Numbered from the stretch's first letter, positions 8,295 to 18,111 are shown. The stretch: DNA of 64,000 bases from an uncultured Pseudomonadales bacterium (GCA_947487765.1 CANKXO010000007.1:148180-212179), one strand, 5' to 3'. Translations and numbers: made by a program. Notes: a model not told the origin generated them from the letters alone.

Positions 8295-9320
8295 ATGTTG
8301 AATTATGAAACCCCTCCACATCAAATTATAGGTTTTAATATTGATCAGGCTATAACATTGGAAATGCGTTCAAAAAGCTGGCCAAAAGGTATTATCCAAC
8401 CTCTGCTGCATGCGGTACAAAAAGATGCGCAAGGGCCGCAGGTATTAAAAGCAGCTTTAGGCTTAAAAGAAAATATCAGTGTGGGTGACAAAATATTAAT
8501 TACCTGCATTGCTGCACAAACACCTTGGGTTCCAAATAGCGAAACCGATGGGCCTGCGGGGGGCGCAGTGCTCGCACGGGTCATTAGTAAGGGGTTAGGT
8601 GGATGCCCACATTTTGTTATTAACGAAAAGCATCAACAACCCACGATTAGTGCTTGTCGTGCTTTAGGTATTCCTGTTCTCAGTGAGCAAGATAAAACGC
8701 GCCCCGGCTCGGCAGTCATGCTTGATTTTCCTATTAATTACGAACAAGCAGAAGCGCGTGCTTTGGAAGTGTTACATAAATACCAGCCAAAGGCAGTCAT
8801 TGCGATAGAAACCATGTCTCCTAACCCCAAGGGGATTGTTCACTCTGCATCTGGCGCTGCCATTGCCAACGAAGAAATAGAAGGGGCCTATTTTCATGTT
8901 GCTAAGCAAGCGTCGAAACAGGGCATTTATACACTTGGCATAGGTGATGCCGGAAATGAATTTGGTATGGGACGAATTTATTCTGCTGTTCGAGAATTTC
9001 ATCCTGCAGGGGCAGAATGCCGTTGCGAATGTAAAACAGGTATAGCGACAGACTTATCTGCCGATGCTCTTATCGTAGCGGGATGCTCTAATTGGGGCGC
9101 TTATGGTGTGGCTGTCATGCTGGCTTACCTACTTGAAAAGCCTGAATTATTTCATACGGCAGTTGAAGAAGAGCATATGCTTCGGCAGATGGCAATTGCT
9201 GGTGCCAACGATGCCTTTACAGGAGAATCACAAGCCAGTGTTGACAATATTCATCTTGAAGCCCACATTGGGCTGAATTATTTGTTAACAGAAATTGTAA
9301 AAAACGGACTGTCTGAATAA
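8295..9320 (+). CDS. DUF4392 protein (D-glutamate cyclase-like domain)
   Basis: A 341-residue soluble protein made almost entirely of the DUF4392 fold, the C-terminal domain of mitochondrial D-glutamate cyclase. Landmarks are ETDGPAGGAVLAR (about 83-95), IETMSPNPKGI (about 171-181) and GIGDAGNEFGMG (about 215-226), which correspond to the conserved substrate-pocket segments. D-glutamate cyclase turns D-glutamate into 5-oxo-D-proline; whether this protein does so is not shown. It lies between leuS2 and the exporter end of the minus-strand cluster, with AAGGAT just before the ATG. Its gamma-glutamyl-type chemistry would fit the cluster. Confidence 0.75.
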   Translation: MLNYETPPHQIIGFNIDQAITLEMRSKSWPKGIIQPLLHAVQKDAQGPQVLKAALGLKENISVGDKILITCIAAQTPWVPNSETDGPAGGAVLARVISKGLGGCPHFVINEKHQQPTISACRALGIPVLSEQDKTRPGSAVMLDFPINYEQAEARALEVLHKYQPKAVIAIETMSPNPKGIVHSASGAAIANEEIEGAYFHVAKQASKQGIYTLGIGDAGNEFGMGRIYSAVREFHPAGAECRCECKTGIATDLSADALIVAGCSNWGAYGVAVMLAYLLEKPELFHTAVEEEHMLRQMAIAGANDAFTGESQASVDNIHLEAHIGLNYLLTEIVKNGLSE

Positions 9321-9354
9321 CTTGTACAGTTTCATTTTCCTCATATATGAAAAT

Positions 9355-9381
9355 GGTCACCCTGTAAAAACAGAGGTGACC
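9355..9381. terminator. Hairpin between convergent genes
   Basis: GGTCACC and GGTGACC, extended by TGT/ACA, form a hairpin with small bulges in the 71-bp gap between the DUF4392 gene and the converging minus-strand cluster. A second weaker hairpin (CATTTTC/GAAAATG) lies beside it. It probably ends transcription from both sides. Confidence 0.55.
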
Positions 9382-9391
9382 AAAATGGTGA

Positions 9392-11743
9392 TTATGAGAT
9401 TTGCTGTTCTATCGTATATTCCCTTGATACTGTTTCACTTGTATTTTCTTCCACTTCTTCCCGTTTCCGATCAAAGGCGATAAGCAAAGTCGGTAGAAAT
9501 AATAAATCGATAACCAAGGCAATAAAAATAATAATCGCAGTGAGCATTCCCATATTACCGTTGGATGTAAAGCTTGATTGCGCTAATACCATAAAGCCAC
9601 ATATGAGAACTATCGTTGTAATTGACATTGCACGTCCAACATTCGAAAAAGCAAAGCGTACTGCATCAATGGCACTTTTTCCCAGGTTTCGGCAATATTG
9701 ATATTTGCTTAAGAAGTGAACTGTATCGTCAACTACAATCCCTAGGCACATACTGGTGACAACAGAAAGCCCCAAATTGATCTGAGCTGAATATAAAGCC
9801 CAAAAGCCAAAGCCCATTGCAACCGGAGCCAAGTTGGGTAATAGACTGACCATGCCCAATTTAAAGGAGCGTAGCGCAAAAATTAGTAGTATTGATATCA
9901 GTATCATCGCAGCAAACGAACCAATTAACATATTTTTCATATTTCGCTCACCAATATGCGCAAACATGACTGAGGGGCTTGCAATCGTAATTTTGTATTC
10001 TGGAGCGTTTTGTTTAAACCAGCTTAGTGAGCGATTTTCCATTTCGATAATTTCTTTTGAGCCAAGGTTATCAATCGCTACCACTAGCCTCAAACTCTTT
10101 TTGTCAAAGGCAATCTGATTGTTCAAATCAGCACCGTAAGGCAGTGACATTTCATATAAGAGTAAGTACTGGGCAGATAGATTTGAATCTATTGGCAACT
10201 TGTAATGCTCAGCACTACCTGTATTCATATCTCTATTTAAACGCTTAACTGTGTCGCTAAAAGTATACACATGATCGACAACTTCCTGATCGCGTAACCA
10301 GCTTGTAAAGTCTTTGACCACTGACAGGAAGGTGGGAGCGCTGATAGAGACGCCCTCTGGAGCATGCAAGACGAACTCGAGCGAGTTAACACCGACTAAG
10401 TGCTCGTCCATAAAGTCAGAGGCCTGCCGAAATGCAACCTCTTTACCAAAATATTCTGTCGGAACATCATTAATCTTATTTAATGCGATTAACGATGATG
10501 TTGCGAGTACAACAATTGCCAAGCTAGGCAAAATTATTTTTCTTTTTTCGATCACCCATTCGCCGAGCCTATCAATCCATGCCGTTTTTTCGTCTGTTCG
10601 TACTTTTACACGAATTGGCAGAATCGAAAGCAATATTGGCAAAATAGATACTGAACATAAAAATGCGAGTAATACACCTATCGCTACCATATTACCTAAA
10701 TCTCTAATAGGGGGAACCTCCGAGAAATTAAATGATAGAAACCCAATTGCAGTTGTTAAACTTGTCACCAATAGTGGAGAAATATTCAATTTAAGAGAAT
10801 GCAAAATGGCTTCTCGTTTTTCCATGCCACCTCTCATCGCTAAAAATACAGAAGTAATCACATGGACACAGTCTGATATCGCAAGGATCATCACAATGAT
10901 CGGTACATTTGAGGTTGCCATCGACATATACATGCCTAACCAACCCGACGCTCCTAATGTTGTAACGATCGATAATATAATGACAAACAAGGTTGCGATC
11001 GTTGCAAAAATGGAACGAAATAAGAGTGTGAGCATTACCAAAAATACCAGAAACATTATCGGAATCAGCGATCCCATATCCTGTTGTGAATGCTCTACAA
11101 ACGCATGAGTCATCGTTACCATGCCACCTAAATGGAATTGTATATTTGGATGATCCGCTTCATATTCACTGACCATTTTTCTAACGTGAGAAATAATTTT
11201 CAGTACTTCTGCAGATTGGTCAAATTTCTCTGGCATTTGCACCGTAATATTAAGCATCGAGGCCCGCCCATCCTGGGAGATAATTCGATTCCGCAAGGCC
11301 GGCTCATTTAGGGCAATGTCTTTTATTTTATCTATTTGACCTTGACCCAGCTGAAGTACACTGGCTTCTTCCACTAAATCATTGATCGTTAAGTTGTCGC
11401 CATCTACCTCCGTGTGTAGATGGTTCGACAGGGACTCGACGCGAACGGTATAGGGAATTTTCCAGGCCTGCTCAGTTATTTCAGTTATCGCGCTAAGATT
11501 TTCATGGGTAAAAATATCTCCATTCTTCGGTGCCACTACAATCGTAATGTTGTCGTTTTTTCCAAAAATAGATTGCAACTCCTCAAAAGCTTGCATTTGC
11601 GGATTATCCGGTGCAAAAAATATTTTGTAGTCACCTCGGAAATAAATGTTTTGTATTCCAAAAGTAATAAGAAAAAGAATGGCTAATACACCAGGCATGC
11701 TTAACCATGGCCTATTAACCACAATTGAAAAGTAGTTTTTCAC
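9392..11743 (-). CDS. RND-superfamily exporter, MMPL type
   Basis: A 783-residue inner-membrane transporter with the duplicated RND plan: one membrane helix (about 14-34), a large periplasmic loop, a block of five to six helices (about 225-395), a second helix and loop (about 405-620), and a second helix block (about 635-760). LAISDCVHV and LGIVVDDTVHF contain the helix-4-type acidic residues expected for proton coupling. MMPL-type proteins export lipids and small molecules. As the last gene of the minus-strand run it is the likely exporter of the cluster product. The start is GTG with GAGGAAAA upstream. No periplasmic adaptor or outer-membrane channel is encoded nearby. Confidence 0.88.
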   Translation of the reverse strand: MKNYFSIVVNRPWLSMPGVLAILFLITFGIQNIYFRGDYKIFFAPDNPQMQAFEELQSIFGKNDNITIVVAPKNGDIFTHENLSAITEITEQAWKIPYTVRVESLSNHLHTEVDGDNLTINDLVEEASVLQLGQGQIDKIKDIALNEPALRNRIISQDGRASMLNITVQMPEKFDQSAEVLKIISHVRKMVSEYEADHPNIQFHLGGMVTMTHAFVEHSQQDMGSLIPIMFLVFLVMLTLLFRSIFATIATLFVIILSIVTTLGASGWLGMYMSMATSNVPIIVMILAISDCVHVITSVFLAMRGGMEKREAILHSLKLNISPLLVTSLTTAIGFLSFNFSEVPPIRDLGNMVAIGVLLAFLCSVSILPILLSILPIRVKVRTDEKTAWIDRLGEWVIEKRKIILPSLAIVVLATSSLIALNKINDVPTEYFGKEVAFRQASDFMDEHLVGVNSLEFVLHAPEGVSISAPTFLSVVKDFTSWLRDQEVVDHVYTFSDTVKRLNRDMNTGSAEHYKLPIDSNLSAQYLLLYEMSLPYGADLNNQIAFDKKSLRLVVAIDNLGSKEIIEMENRSLSWFKQNAPEYKITIASPSVMFAHIGERNMKNMLIGSFAAMILISILLIFALRSFKLGMVSLLPNLAPVAMGFGFWALYSAQINLGLSVVTSMCLGIVVDDTVHFLSKYQYCRNLGKSAIDAVRFAFSNVGRAMSITTIVLICGFMVLAQSSFTSNGNMGMLTAIIIFIALVIDLLFLPTLLIAFDRKREEVEENTSETVSREYTIEQQIS

Positions 11744-11770
11744 ACTTTTTTCCTCGTTTTATGAGTTGAA

Positions 11771-13129
11771 TTATGCAGCAGGAATGCCGCGAAAGGACAT
11801 GCAGTCAATGATCGAATCGTTGTCAGAACAACGGTCAATTAAAATATCCGCCGGAAATTGCCTGTTATGAACAGCATCACAAAGATATTCCAGCTCTCTT
11901 ATATCTCTTTTGTTATTGTCTATTCTGGCCAAGCCGTTGCTGGCGATACTTAACAATGCCGACATGACCTCTGGAAATGCGCTGCCGTCATGTGTCTTTG
12001 CTCCCATGCCTTTACTATAGGCCAGCCGGTATAGAGATTCTGTGCACGATTTGTCGTAGCTCTGTAACACACCAAGAGCTTCCCCTAGTGCGACATCGTT
12101 GTATAAAAGGCCTTTCCAAAAAGCTACCAGGCCACTGGCAAACTTCGGATGGCATGTATCAGCTGAACGAACTTCTACCACATTTTTTAATCGGGCTTCT
12201 GGAAATAGCGTTCCCAAATGGACTACCCAATCATTCAGCTCTGGCTCATGATAGAGGTAACCATTTTTTAAAAACTCAGCAAAAGAGAGTTTTTCGATTG
12301 AAACCAATTCACCTTGACGCAAGATAAACAAAATCCGCTTATTCATTGCCCATTCCGTATAGTATTCAAAGGTATTGTCTACAAAATCCCTCTCGAAGAT
12401 AAATTCTGGGATACCACAACGATCAGGAACAAATTTTGACCATGTAAGCATTCGGAAACTTTTTACATTGCCGACAACACCGTTATAAATTGGTGAATTT
12501 GAAAAAAGTGCGACAATAAAAGGTTGACACTTAGACGCTAAAAGTAATGATTTGCCTGCGTGTTTTTGGCTGTGATAATCTAGCGACACTTGGATCGATG
12601 CGGTCATCTTTTGCTCATTGGACAGCGCACTGAGTTTTTCCAGATGTGGCATTAAAGTAATATAGCGAGAGCGTGGAATAGTCTCGACAAGTTTTGCAGA
12701 ACCAAAAGGGCGATAGCCAGTGGGCAATATAGCAATGCCTAAGCGTTCACAAATAGGGTAGAGTTCCAATAAAAAGCACTCTAGTTGACGAGAGGTTTCG
12801 TAAGCTGACAGGGTAGGAGAGGTCGAAAACTCTAACTGACCACCAGGCTCCAGGGAAATTGATGTGTTATTCCGTTCAAGTCCCATGATACAACCGGAAT
12901 CCATGATCATCTTATAGCCATAAGTTGCCAGTTCTGATAAAACTGAGGATAAGCTCCGCTCACCAAAATAGGGAACAAAGAGCGTCGTCAGTTTGTCGAC
13001 AAGAATTAATTCATACTCCAATCCAAGCATCTTTTTATTATTGGGTGATACCTTGTTGTGGAAATACTGTTTACAGTCTTCTTTAGAACAAAGTACTAAA
13101 TTTTCCGCTTTAATATGATCCTTTGCCAC
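11771..13129 (-). CDS. Glutamate-cysteine ligase-like enzyme (GCS2 family)
   Basis: A 452-residue ATP-dependent ligase of the GCS2 carboxylate-amine ligase group, the branch containing plant/alphaproteobacterial-type GshA and EgtA. GLEYELILVD (about 36-45) and LEPGGQLEFSTSP (about 93-105) are the nucleotide/metal and glutamate-binding signatures. NVVEVRSADT matches the late conserved acidic site. These enzymes join the gamma-carboxyl of glutamate to an amine, classically cysteine. Gammaproteobacterial housekeeping GshA belongs to a different branch, so this is a cluster-specific copy. The start is GTG with GAGGT 7 nt upstream, 15 bp after the PLP-enzyme stop. Beside an ATP-grasp ligase, GST and gamma-glutamyl hydrolase, it may make a dedicated gamma-glutamyl-cysteine donor; that is inference. 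Confidence 0.85.
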   Translation of the reverse strand: MAKDHIKAENLVLCSKEDCKQYFHNKVSPNNKKMLGLEYELILVDKLTTLFVPYFGERSLSSVLSELATYGYKMIMDSGCIMGLERNNTSISLEPGGQLEFSTSPTLSAYETSRQLECFLLELYPICERLGIAILPTGYRPFGSAKLVETIPRSRYITLMPHLEKLSALSNEQKMTASIQVSLDYHSQKHAGKSLLLASKCQPFIVALFSNSPIYNGVVGNVKSFRMLTWSKFVPDRCGIPEFIFERDFVDNTFEYYTEWAMNKRILFILRQGELVSIEKLSFAEFLKNGYLYHEPELNDWVVHLGTLFPEARLKNVVEVRSADTCHPKFASGLVAFWKGLLYNDVALGEALGVLQSYDKSCTESLYRLAYSKGMGAKTHDGSAFPEVMSALLSIASNGLARIDNNKRDIRELEYLCDAVHNRQFPADILIDRCSDNDSIIDCMSFRGIPAA

Positions 13130-13144
13130 GTGACTGACCTCATG

Positions 13145-14362
13145 TTAGGCTAGAAAAATTTCCAGCTCTTCTATAGCCTGAAAAAAACGATCTATATCAC
13201 TGCGATTGTTATAAACATGCAGTGAAACACGAATGCCACCATCAATCATCTTGCGCCGGTAGAGAGGTTGGTTGCATTGAAAACCGGTGCTGACAGCAAT
13301 TTTGTATCTATCCGATAAAATTCGAGAAATATAATTAATATCGATTTTCCCTGTAGGTCGAAAAGTAAAAACAGGAATTCTCTTTAGCGCCAAAGGGAAG
13401 GGGTAAATGATGTTTCGATCGGAATTTTTGTGGTTAATAAAGTAATCCGCCATAGCCTGATTATGCTTGTGAATAAAATCAATGCCTATATTGGCGATAT
13501 AATCTAGGGCCACTCCAAAACCGATGACACCCTCAATATTCGGTGTTCCGGCTTCAAATTTTGCAGGGCCAGAGTGATAGCTAACAGCATCTGATGTCAC
13601 CATATTGACCATCCCACCACCATATCGGGAAAACCCCAGTAGATCCTGTTTATCCCTTTTCATATAGAGCACACCAACACCAGAGGGGCCCATCATTTTG
13701 TGCGCAGAAAAAGCATAAAAATCGCAGTCGATCGCTTTAACGTCCACCAGAAAATGCCCCATTGCCTGAGCACCATCGATAAGAGACATTGCCCCATACT
13801 GTTGGGCCAATCGGCAAATTTCTTCAACTGGCTGAATATTTCCCGTCACATTGGAAGCGTGTGTTACGGAAACCAACTTGGTTGGTGTTTTTAATAATTC
13901 TTCCAAATGGTCTAAGTCGACCGTTCCTGATTCGAGGGTGCGCACCGTTTTGACCTTTGCCCTATTGAGCCATGGTAAAAGATTAGAATGGTGCTCTAAT
14001 TCGGAGACAATAACCTGATCACTTTCAGTAAGGCTGATAGAGTTCGCAACTGTATTGATGGAATCTGTACAATTAAAGCTAAAGGCAACCTCGTCAACGT
14101 AACAATTGAGTATTAATGCGACTTTAGTTCTAACCTCTTCAAACTCTGAGGTTATATATTCTGCTATTCGATGATTAGAGCGCCCAACATTGCTGCAATG
14201 CTGACTGTGAACATCACTGATTGCTCTGGCTACGTGTACTGGTTTTAGAGAAGTAGAACTGCTATCCAAATAAATAGCCTGCCCACTCTCCAGCATAGAG
14301 AAATCAGCTCTTATCTGTGCTTGTATATCTACCTGAGAAACCTCTTCTTCAAGGGTGTCCAT
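13145..14362 (-). CDS. SufS-like cysteine desulfurase / class V aminotransferase-fold PLP enzyme
   Basis: A 405-residue PLP enzyme. ELEHHSN (122-128), IDGAQ (195-199) and the Schiff-base lysine K222 in SAHKMMGPSG are clear. The loop Cys of group II desulfurases is present as C363 in STGFQCNQP. Family members remove sulfur from cysteine or cleave C-S or C-Se bonds. It is not beside suf or isc genes but inside the cluster, one base after the PaaK-like gene. It may therefore cleave a cysteine conjugate or supply sulfur to the product. Which of these it does cannot be read from sequence. Confidence 0.87.
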   Translation of the reverse strand: MDTLEEEVSQVDIQAQIRADFSMLESGQAIYLDSSSTSLKPVHVARAISDVHSQHCSNVGRSNHRIAEYITSEFEEVRTKVALILNCYVDEVAFSFNCTDSINTVANSISLTESDQVIVSELEHHSNLLPWLNRAKVKTVRTLESGTVDLDHLEELLKTPTKLVSVTHASNVTGNIQPVEEICRLAQQYGAMSLIDGAQAMGHFLVDVKAIDCDFYAFSAHKMMGPSGVGVLYMKRDKQDLLGFSRYGGGMVNMVTSDAVSYHSGPAKFEAGTPNIEGVIGFGVALDYIANIGIDFIHKHNQAMADYFINHKNSDRNIIYPFPLALKRIPVFTFRPTGKIDINYISRILSDRYKIAVSTGFQCNQPLYRRKMIDGGIRVSLHVYNNRSDIDRFFQAIEELEIFLA

Positions 14363-14363
14363 A

Positions 14364-15623
14364 TTAATGTCCTCTATTCTTAAGGTTATTGCCTGAGATC
14401 AAACGGTATTTCCCGGAGCCTTCATTTCGCAGAGAATTTGTTTTAACTAAATCGATATTAGGTACACTTGGAAACCACTCTCTTAAAAAAGAAAAGTTTT
14501 TTTCAGAAGAAAAAGAAGATGGATTGCTCTCCAAGAAGATAAAACGAAATACGACTCTGTCTAGATTTATTTCTAATTGGTATTGCCAGGGGACAATATT
14601 ACATTGTTGGATTTTTTCATCTAACATGCCGACAGTGACTAATTCACCTTTATCCGTATAAAAAGCATCATTAATGCGGCCGTGGAGTTTGCTAATTTTA
14701 AGTGGTTCATACTCCATGAATTTAATTTTTTTCTCTCTTCTATAGAACTTTTGATCCTCCTCAGCTATTTCCACGATGTCTTTCGTGCGATAGCGGAGAA
14801 AAGGCATGAATTCATTTTTCCATGAGGTGACGACCAGTTCATATAGTCGCCGTCCTTCATCAAGGGGTACGAGTTCAACAATACTGCGTTCGGGACAGCG
14901 GTAAAATGTTTCACTTTCATTCTGTATGAAAAGAACACCTAACTCGGTTGATCCGTACAGGCTGAGGACAGGGCAATAAAAAAATTTACGAATATAATCT
15001 CTGTGCTCCTGTGTGAGAAACTCATAAGAGCATGTAATGAATTTTGGTTGGAACAACTCGTCTTCCACTCCAAAGTCTTGACGCTTCTTAAGATAAATAG
15101 CCAGGTATACTGGATCAACTTCTAGCAACTCTGCTGCGTACGCCCTCATCTCCTTGCCAATTTTAATGACATCCTCCTTAGTCCAGAGGTAGGGGTCAGG
15201 CTGAGCGTTGAGATACAAGGTATTGCCGATAATTCTTTCCTCGTATCCAGGATTATCCATAAAACATGTGTTGGCTGAACACACGGCGGTGCTAAGACAC
15301 GTCTTTTTGTTGTCATGCATTGAATATCCAACCATAGTTGGACAGTATTTGTAGCCACGCTGGAACTCGTCTTTCCACCAGTCTGCCGGGCGTATTAACA
15401 TTAATTTTTCTGAAGAGGTTCCCGAAGTTGAGGCATACTCTATATCACCGTCGTTTATTGCCTGTTTAACACGGTCGGTCATATAGTTATGAGGAAATCT
15501 GTCTACAATCTCTTTTTTTTCCAGCATAGGGATGGCACTGTGGTAACTATCACTATTAAAGTAGTGCTCAAGATACTGATTCAGCGATTGATAAATTGGT
15601 ATATTGCTAAATGTGCTTTTCAT
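14364..15623 (-). CDS. PaaK-like adenylate-forming enzyme
   Basis: A 419-residue member of the phenylacetate-CoA ligase branch of the ANL superfamily. The P-loop-like A3 motif STSGTSS is at 65-71. The A5-type motif SLYGSTELG lies near the middle, and RYRTKDIVEI supplies the A7-like Asp. Such enzymes activate an aryl, aliphatic or amino acid with ATP and pass it to CoA or another acceptor. No carrier protein or NRPS is encoded in the cluster, so the acceptor may be CoA or a free amine such as a cysteine-containing peptide. The substrate cannot be predicted. Confidence 0.82.
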   Translation of the reverse strand: MKSTFSNIPIYQSLNQYLEHYFNSDSYHSAIPMLEKKEIVDRFPHNYMTDRVKQAINDGDIEYASTSGTSSEKLMLIRPADWWKDEFQRGYKYCPTMVGYSMHDNKKTCLSTAVCSANTCFMDNPGYEERIIGNTLYLNAQPDPYLWTKEDVIKIGKEMRAYAAELLEVDPVYLAIYLKKRQDFGVEDELFQPKFITCSYEFLTQEHRDYIRKFFYCPVLSLYGSTELGVLFIQNESETFYRCPERSIVELVPLDEGRRLYELVVTSWKNEFMPFLRYRTKDIVEIAEEDQKFYRREKKIKFMEYEPLKISKLHGRINDAFYTDKGELVTVGMLDEKIQQCNIVPWQYQLEINLDRVVFRFIFLESNPSSFSSEKNFSFLREWFPSVPNIDLVKTNSLRNEGSGKYRLISGNNLKNRGH

Positions 15624-15636
15624 CTTTTTATGCCTG

Positions 15637-16401
15637 TTAATTTATTGCAGCCCTGAAAGCTTTCCATACAGCATTATTTTCAGAGGAGTTTTTTATGGAT
15701 TTTTCAATGTGTCCCTGAACACCAACGACAAAACAATCCGGCTCATCAATCTCTATTGCTTCCACAACGCCATCAGCGCTGTGTGCACTGGCCATGATAT
15801 TCTTGCCTAGTTTATCAATACACTGGTGATGAACACTTGAGACAAAAATACTTTCTTTACCCATAATGGAATAAAACTTTGAATCTTTAACGACTTCCAC
15901 CTCGTGATGGTTTACCCATCCATCGACGTCCAGCCCATGATCGAGTAGATCGCTTTCCAGCTCTTGTTTAAGTGTTCCACCTTCAGCCACATTAATAAGC
16001 TGCATGCCTCTACATATCCCCAATATAGGAATTCCTTTTTTTCGTGCAGAAAGATAAAGTCCTTTTTCGATTTTATCTCTCTGCTCATCGGGTTTAAGTA
16101 AAATCGGTCTATTATATGGTTCGCCTATACTAGAAATTGCCTGGCTGTAATTTATTTCGTTTTCCTGGCCATAGAGTTCAGACGAAATGTCTTGTCCACC
16201 TGTGAGTAACAGGCCATCTGCTATAGATATAATTTTATTGCAGTCTTTTACTGCGATACCATTAGGGATAATGATGCTAATGCAATCCAAATTCGAAAGT
16301 ATGTTTATTACTGCATTATTACTATAGCTAATATGCTGCCCTGATGAATGATTAAGGGCTATTTTTTGTCGAGAGCTTGAGATTGCAACAATAGGTTTCA
16401 C
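15637..16401 (-). CDS. Peptidase C26 / gamma-glutamyl hydrolase (class I glutamine amidotransferase fold)
   Basis: A 254-residue PuuD-like hydrolase. The nucleophile elbow GICRGMQLINVA gives C130, and H231 with E233 in GVQGHIE complete the triad, although the usual WHP context is changed to GHI. HHQ at 191-193 is also conserved. PuuD removes gamma-glutamyl from gamma-Glu-GABA. Plant GGP1 of the related fold removes gamma-Glu from glutathione conjugates. Its ATG overlaps the ATP-grasp stop, so the two are translationally coupled. Removal of a gamma-glutamyl group from a pathway intermediate is the natural reading. Confidence 0.87.
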   Translation of the reverse strand: MKPIVAISSSRQKIALNHSSGQHISYSNNAVINILSNLDCISIIIPNGIAVKDCNKIISIADGLLLTGGQDISSELYGQENEINYSQAISSIGEPYNRPILLKPDEQRDKIEKGLYLSARKKGIPILGICRGMQLINVAEGGTLKQELESDLLDHGLDVDGWVNHHEVEVVKDSKFYSIMGKESIFVSSVHHQCIDKLGKNIMASAHSADGVVEAIEIDEPDCFVVGVQGHIEKSIKNSSENNAVWKAFRAAIN

Positions 16402-17372
16402 GCAAGCATTCCTTCTTTTTGATGGTCAACTTGGCTTTCCAAGCGGGTAAAAATATAATTCACTATTGCTGCGACTTTTTTATTATCGTAGCAATATTCA
16501 GGGTGAGGTTCAGTGTATGGCATCTTCGTCTCAGCTTTCATCGCTGATTCAACGAAAATTCCCAGTAAAGGATTAACTTCCAGTACATAAATTTCTCCAT
16601 CGTCAGTCGATTCGACCATGTCGACGATCGTACTGTTTATTCCCAAAGCTTGAGCAGATTTTTTTGCCACTTCCTCTTCTCTTCCCATAATTCGGGGCAT
16701 CATTTGCCCACCTGAAGAAATATTCGTTTTAAAACTGTGATTTTTATAACGACTATAGCCACCTAATACATCGTTATTAAAAATCTCAACGCGACAATCG
16801 GATTTGCCAAAGTTTATAAACTGTTCTAGGTAGTAGCTGTCAATGTGACTCTTAGTTGCAAGAAAAAAATCCCAAAAATGTTCAGGATCAGAAAACTGAA
16901 CAACACCGGTAGCGCCATGCCCAAAACGGGATTTGTATACAACCTTACCCCATTGTTCAAATATGTCTTCAATGAGATTTATTGGCGTATTCTTTCCTAT
17001 TAATGCTGCTTTTGGTACTTTTACGCCTGCCTGGCGTAATAGCATATTGGCCCTGAACTTGTCACGGCATCGGAAAAAACCTTCGGTTTCATTGACAATC
17101 TTAACGCCACTGGCCTCAATTGCTTTTAATATATCTAATTGATAATCACTTTGCTCATCCGCATTCATATGGTAAAGAAGGTCAAAGCTCGATAAGTTTT
17201 TGCCACAGCGACTGTAAACTTGACCATCAATAACGTAGCAATCTCTCATATCAAAGTCGGTAAAAACATCACACCCTGTTGCTTCTAGCTTCTCGCATAT
17301 CTGGGCGCGAGGGATGTGTCCGTTGTCGTTGGTATACATCCAAATGGCAATTTTTTTGGTATTTCCTTTCAT
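16398..17372 (-). CDS. ATP-grasp ligase (RimK/GshB-like)
   Basis: A 324-residue ATP-grasp enzyme. The central part FRCRDKFRANMLLRQAGVKVP is the helical entry to the ATP-grasp domain. KVVYKSRFGHGATGVV (about 143-158) is the flexible glycine-rich loop with the ATP lysine, and EIYVLEVNPL (about 260-269) gives the metal-binding Glu-x-Asn. It should join a carboxylate to an amine through an acyl phosphate. Next to the glutamate-cysteine ligase-like gene it could complete a glutathione-like tripeptide or ligate an amino acid to the product. The gene overlaps the C26 gene by 4 bp. Confidence 0.83.
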   Translation of the reverse strand: MKGNTKKIAIWMYTNDNGHIPRAQICEKLEATGCDVFTDFDMRDCYVIDGQVYSRCGKNLSSFDLLYHMNADEQSDYQLDILKAIEASGVKIVNETEGFFRCRDKFRANMLLRQAGVKVPKAALIGKNTPINLIEDIFEQWGKVVYKSRFGHGATGVVQFSDPEHFWDFFLATKSHIDSYYLEQFINFGKSDCRVEIFNNDVLGGYSRYKNHSFKTNISSGGQMMPRIMGREEEVAKKSAQALGINSTIVDMVESTDDGEIYVLEVNPLLGIFVESAMKAETKMPYTEPHPEYCYDNKKVAAIVNYIFTRLESQVDHQKEGMLA

Positions 17373-17464
17373 ATGCGTTCAACCAAATATAGAGATTCAA
17401 AGAAAAGGCTTAGTGCCTGGGTCCTTTCACACTCATTGAAAAGACCCAGCTACAACCCATTTAC

Positions 17465-18091
17465 TTACTTAATAACGTCCAATAGTTTGCTGTACGACTC
17501 ACGTTGCGTCATTTTGTGCCACCAACGTCGAACATTTTCATGTTCAAATACAACACTTTCACATTGAGCTTTGAGGAGATAATCCGTGTACTGGACAAAA
17601 CTAATATCTGCCAAGGAGACTTCATCACCCGCAAGGTATTCCGATTTTTCAAGCTCATCGTGCATAGTTTTATAGATAACCTTAAGTACTTCACATGCTT
17701 CTTTGACCGCTGCTTCATTAGTTTCACCACCGAACATCGGCAGAAAGATTTTATTAAGTACTACGGTATAAGCTTGTGGGGTAAAATAGCTGCTATCTAT
17801 ACTCATCCACTTGTCCATGCGAAGTTTCAGTTCATCGCTTTCTGGTGTTAATTTGATTCCGTCCAATTTATTATCAAGATAACGATTGATGGCCTGCGCT
17901 TCATATACCGTCTGATGTTCAGTTTCCAAAACGGGAATCTTTCCGAATGGGTTTCTTTTAAGGTGTTCTTCTGTTTTATTTTCACCTTTTGCCAAATCAA
18001 TATTGACGAACTCTACAGGTGTTTTCTTTTCAGTTAACACCATTAGCACCGAACGAGTGCAAGCGCTTTGTTCATTACCATAAATTTTCAT
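17465..18091 (-). CDS. Glutathione S-transferase family protein
   Basis: A 208-residue cytosolic GST. The thioredoxin-like N-terminal domain (1-80) has SACTRSVLMVLTEK as catalytic-loop region, the cis-proline segment GKIPVLE, and YEAQAINRYLD. A helical domain follows with AGDEVSLADISFVQYTDYL. The start at 18091 is used because GGAGATAAT precedes that ATG and because a longer reading (to 18160) overlaps the upstream gene. In this operon it may attach glutathione, or a relative, to an oxidised intermediate made by the P450. The closest functional class is uncertain. Confidence 0.9.
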   Translation of the reverse strand: MKIYGNEQSACTRSVLMVLTEKKTPVEFVNIDLAKGENKTEEHLKRNPFGKIPVLETEHQTVYEAQAINRYLDNKLDGIKLTPESDELKLRMDKWMSIDSSYFTPQAYTVVLNKIFLPMFGGETNEAAVKEACEVLKVIYKTMHDELEKSEYLAGDEVSLADISFVQYTDYLLKAQCESVVFEHENVRRWWHKMTQRESYSKLLDVIK

Positions 18092-18111
18092 AATATTATC
18101 TCCGAGTTGAA

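Noticed and set aside
10314-11108. 264-codon plus-strand frame opposite the MMPL exporter
   Set aside because: It is the reverse complement of a clear RND transporter, with low-complexity Ile/Asn/Ser composition and no domain.
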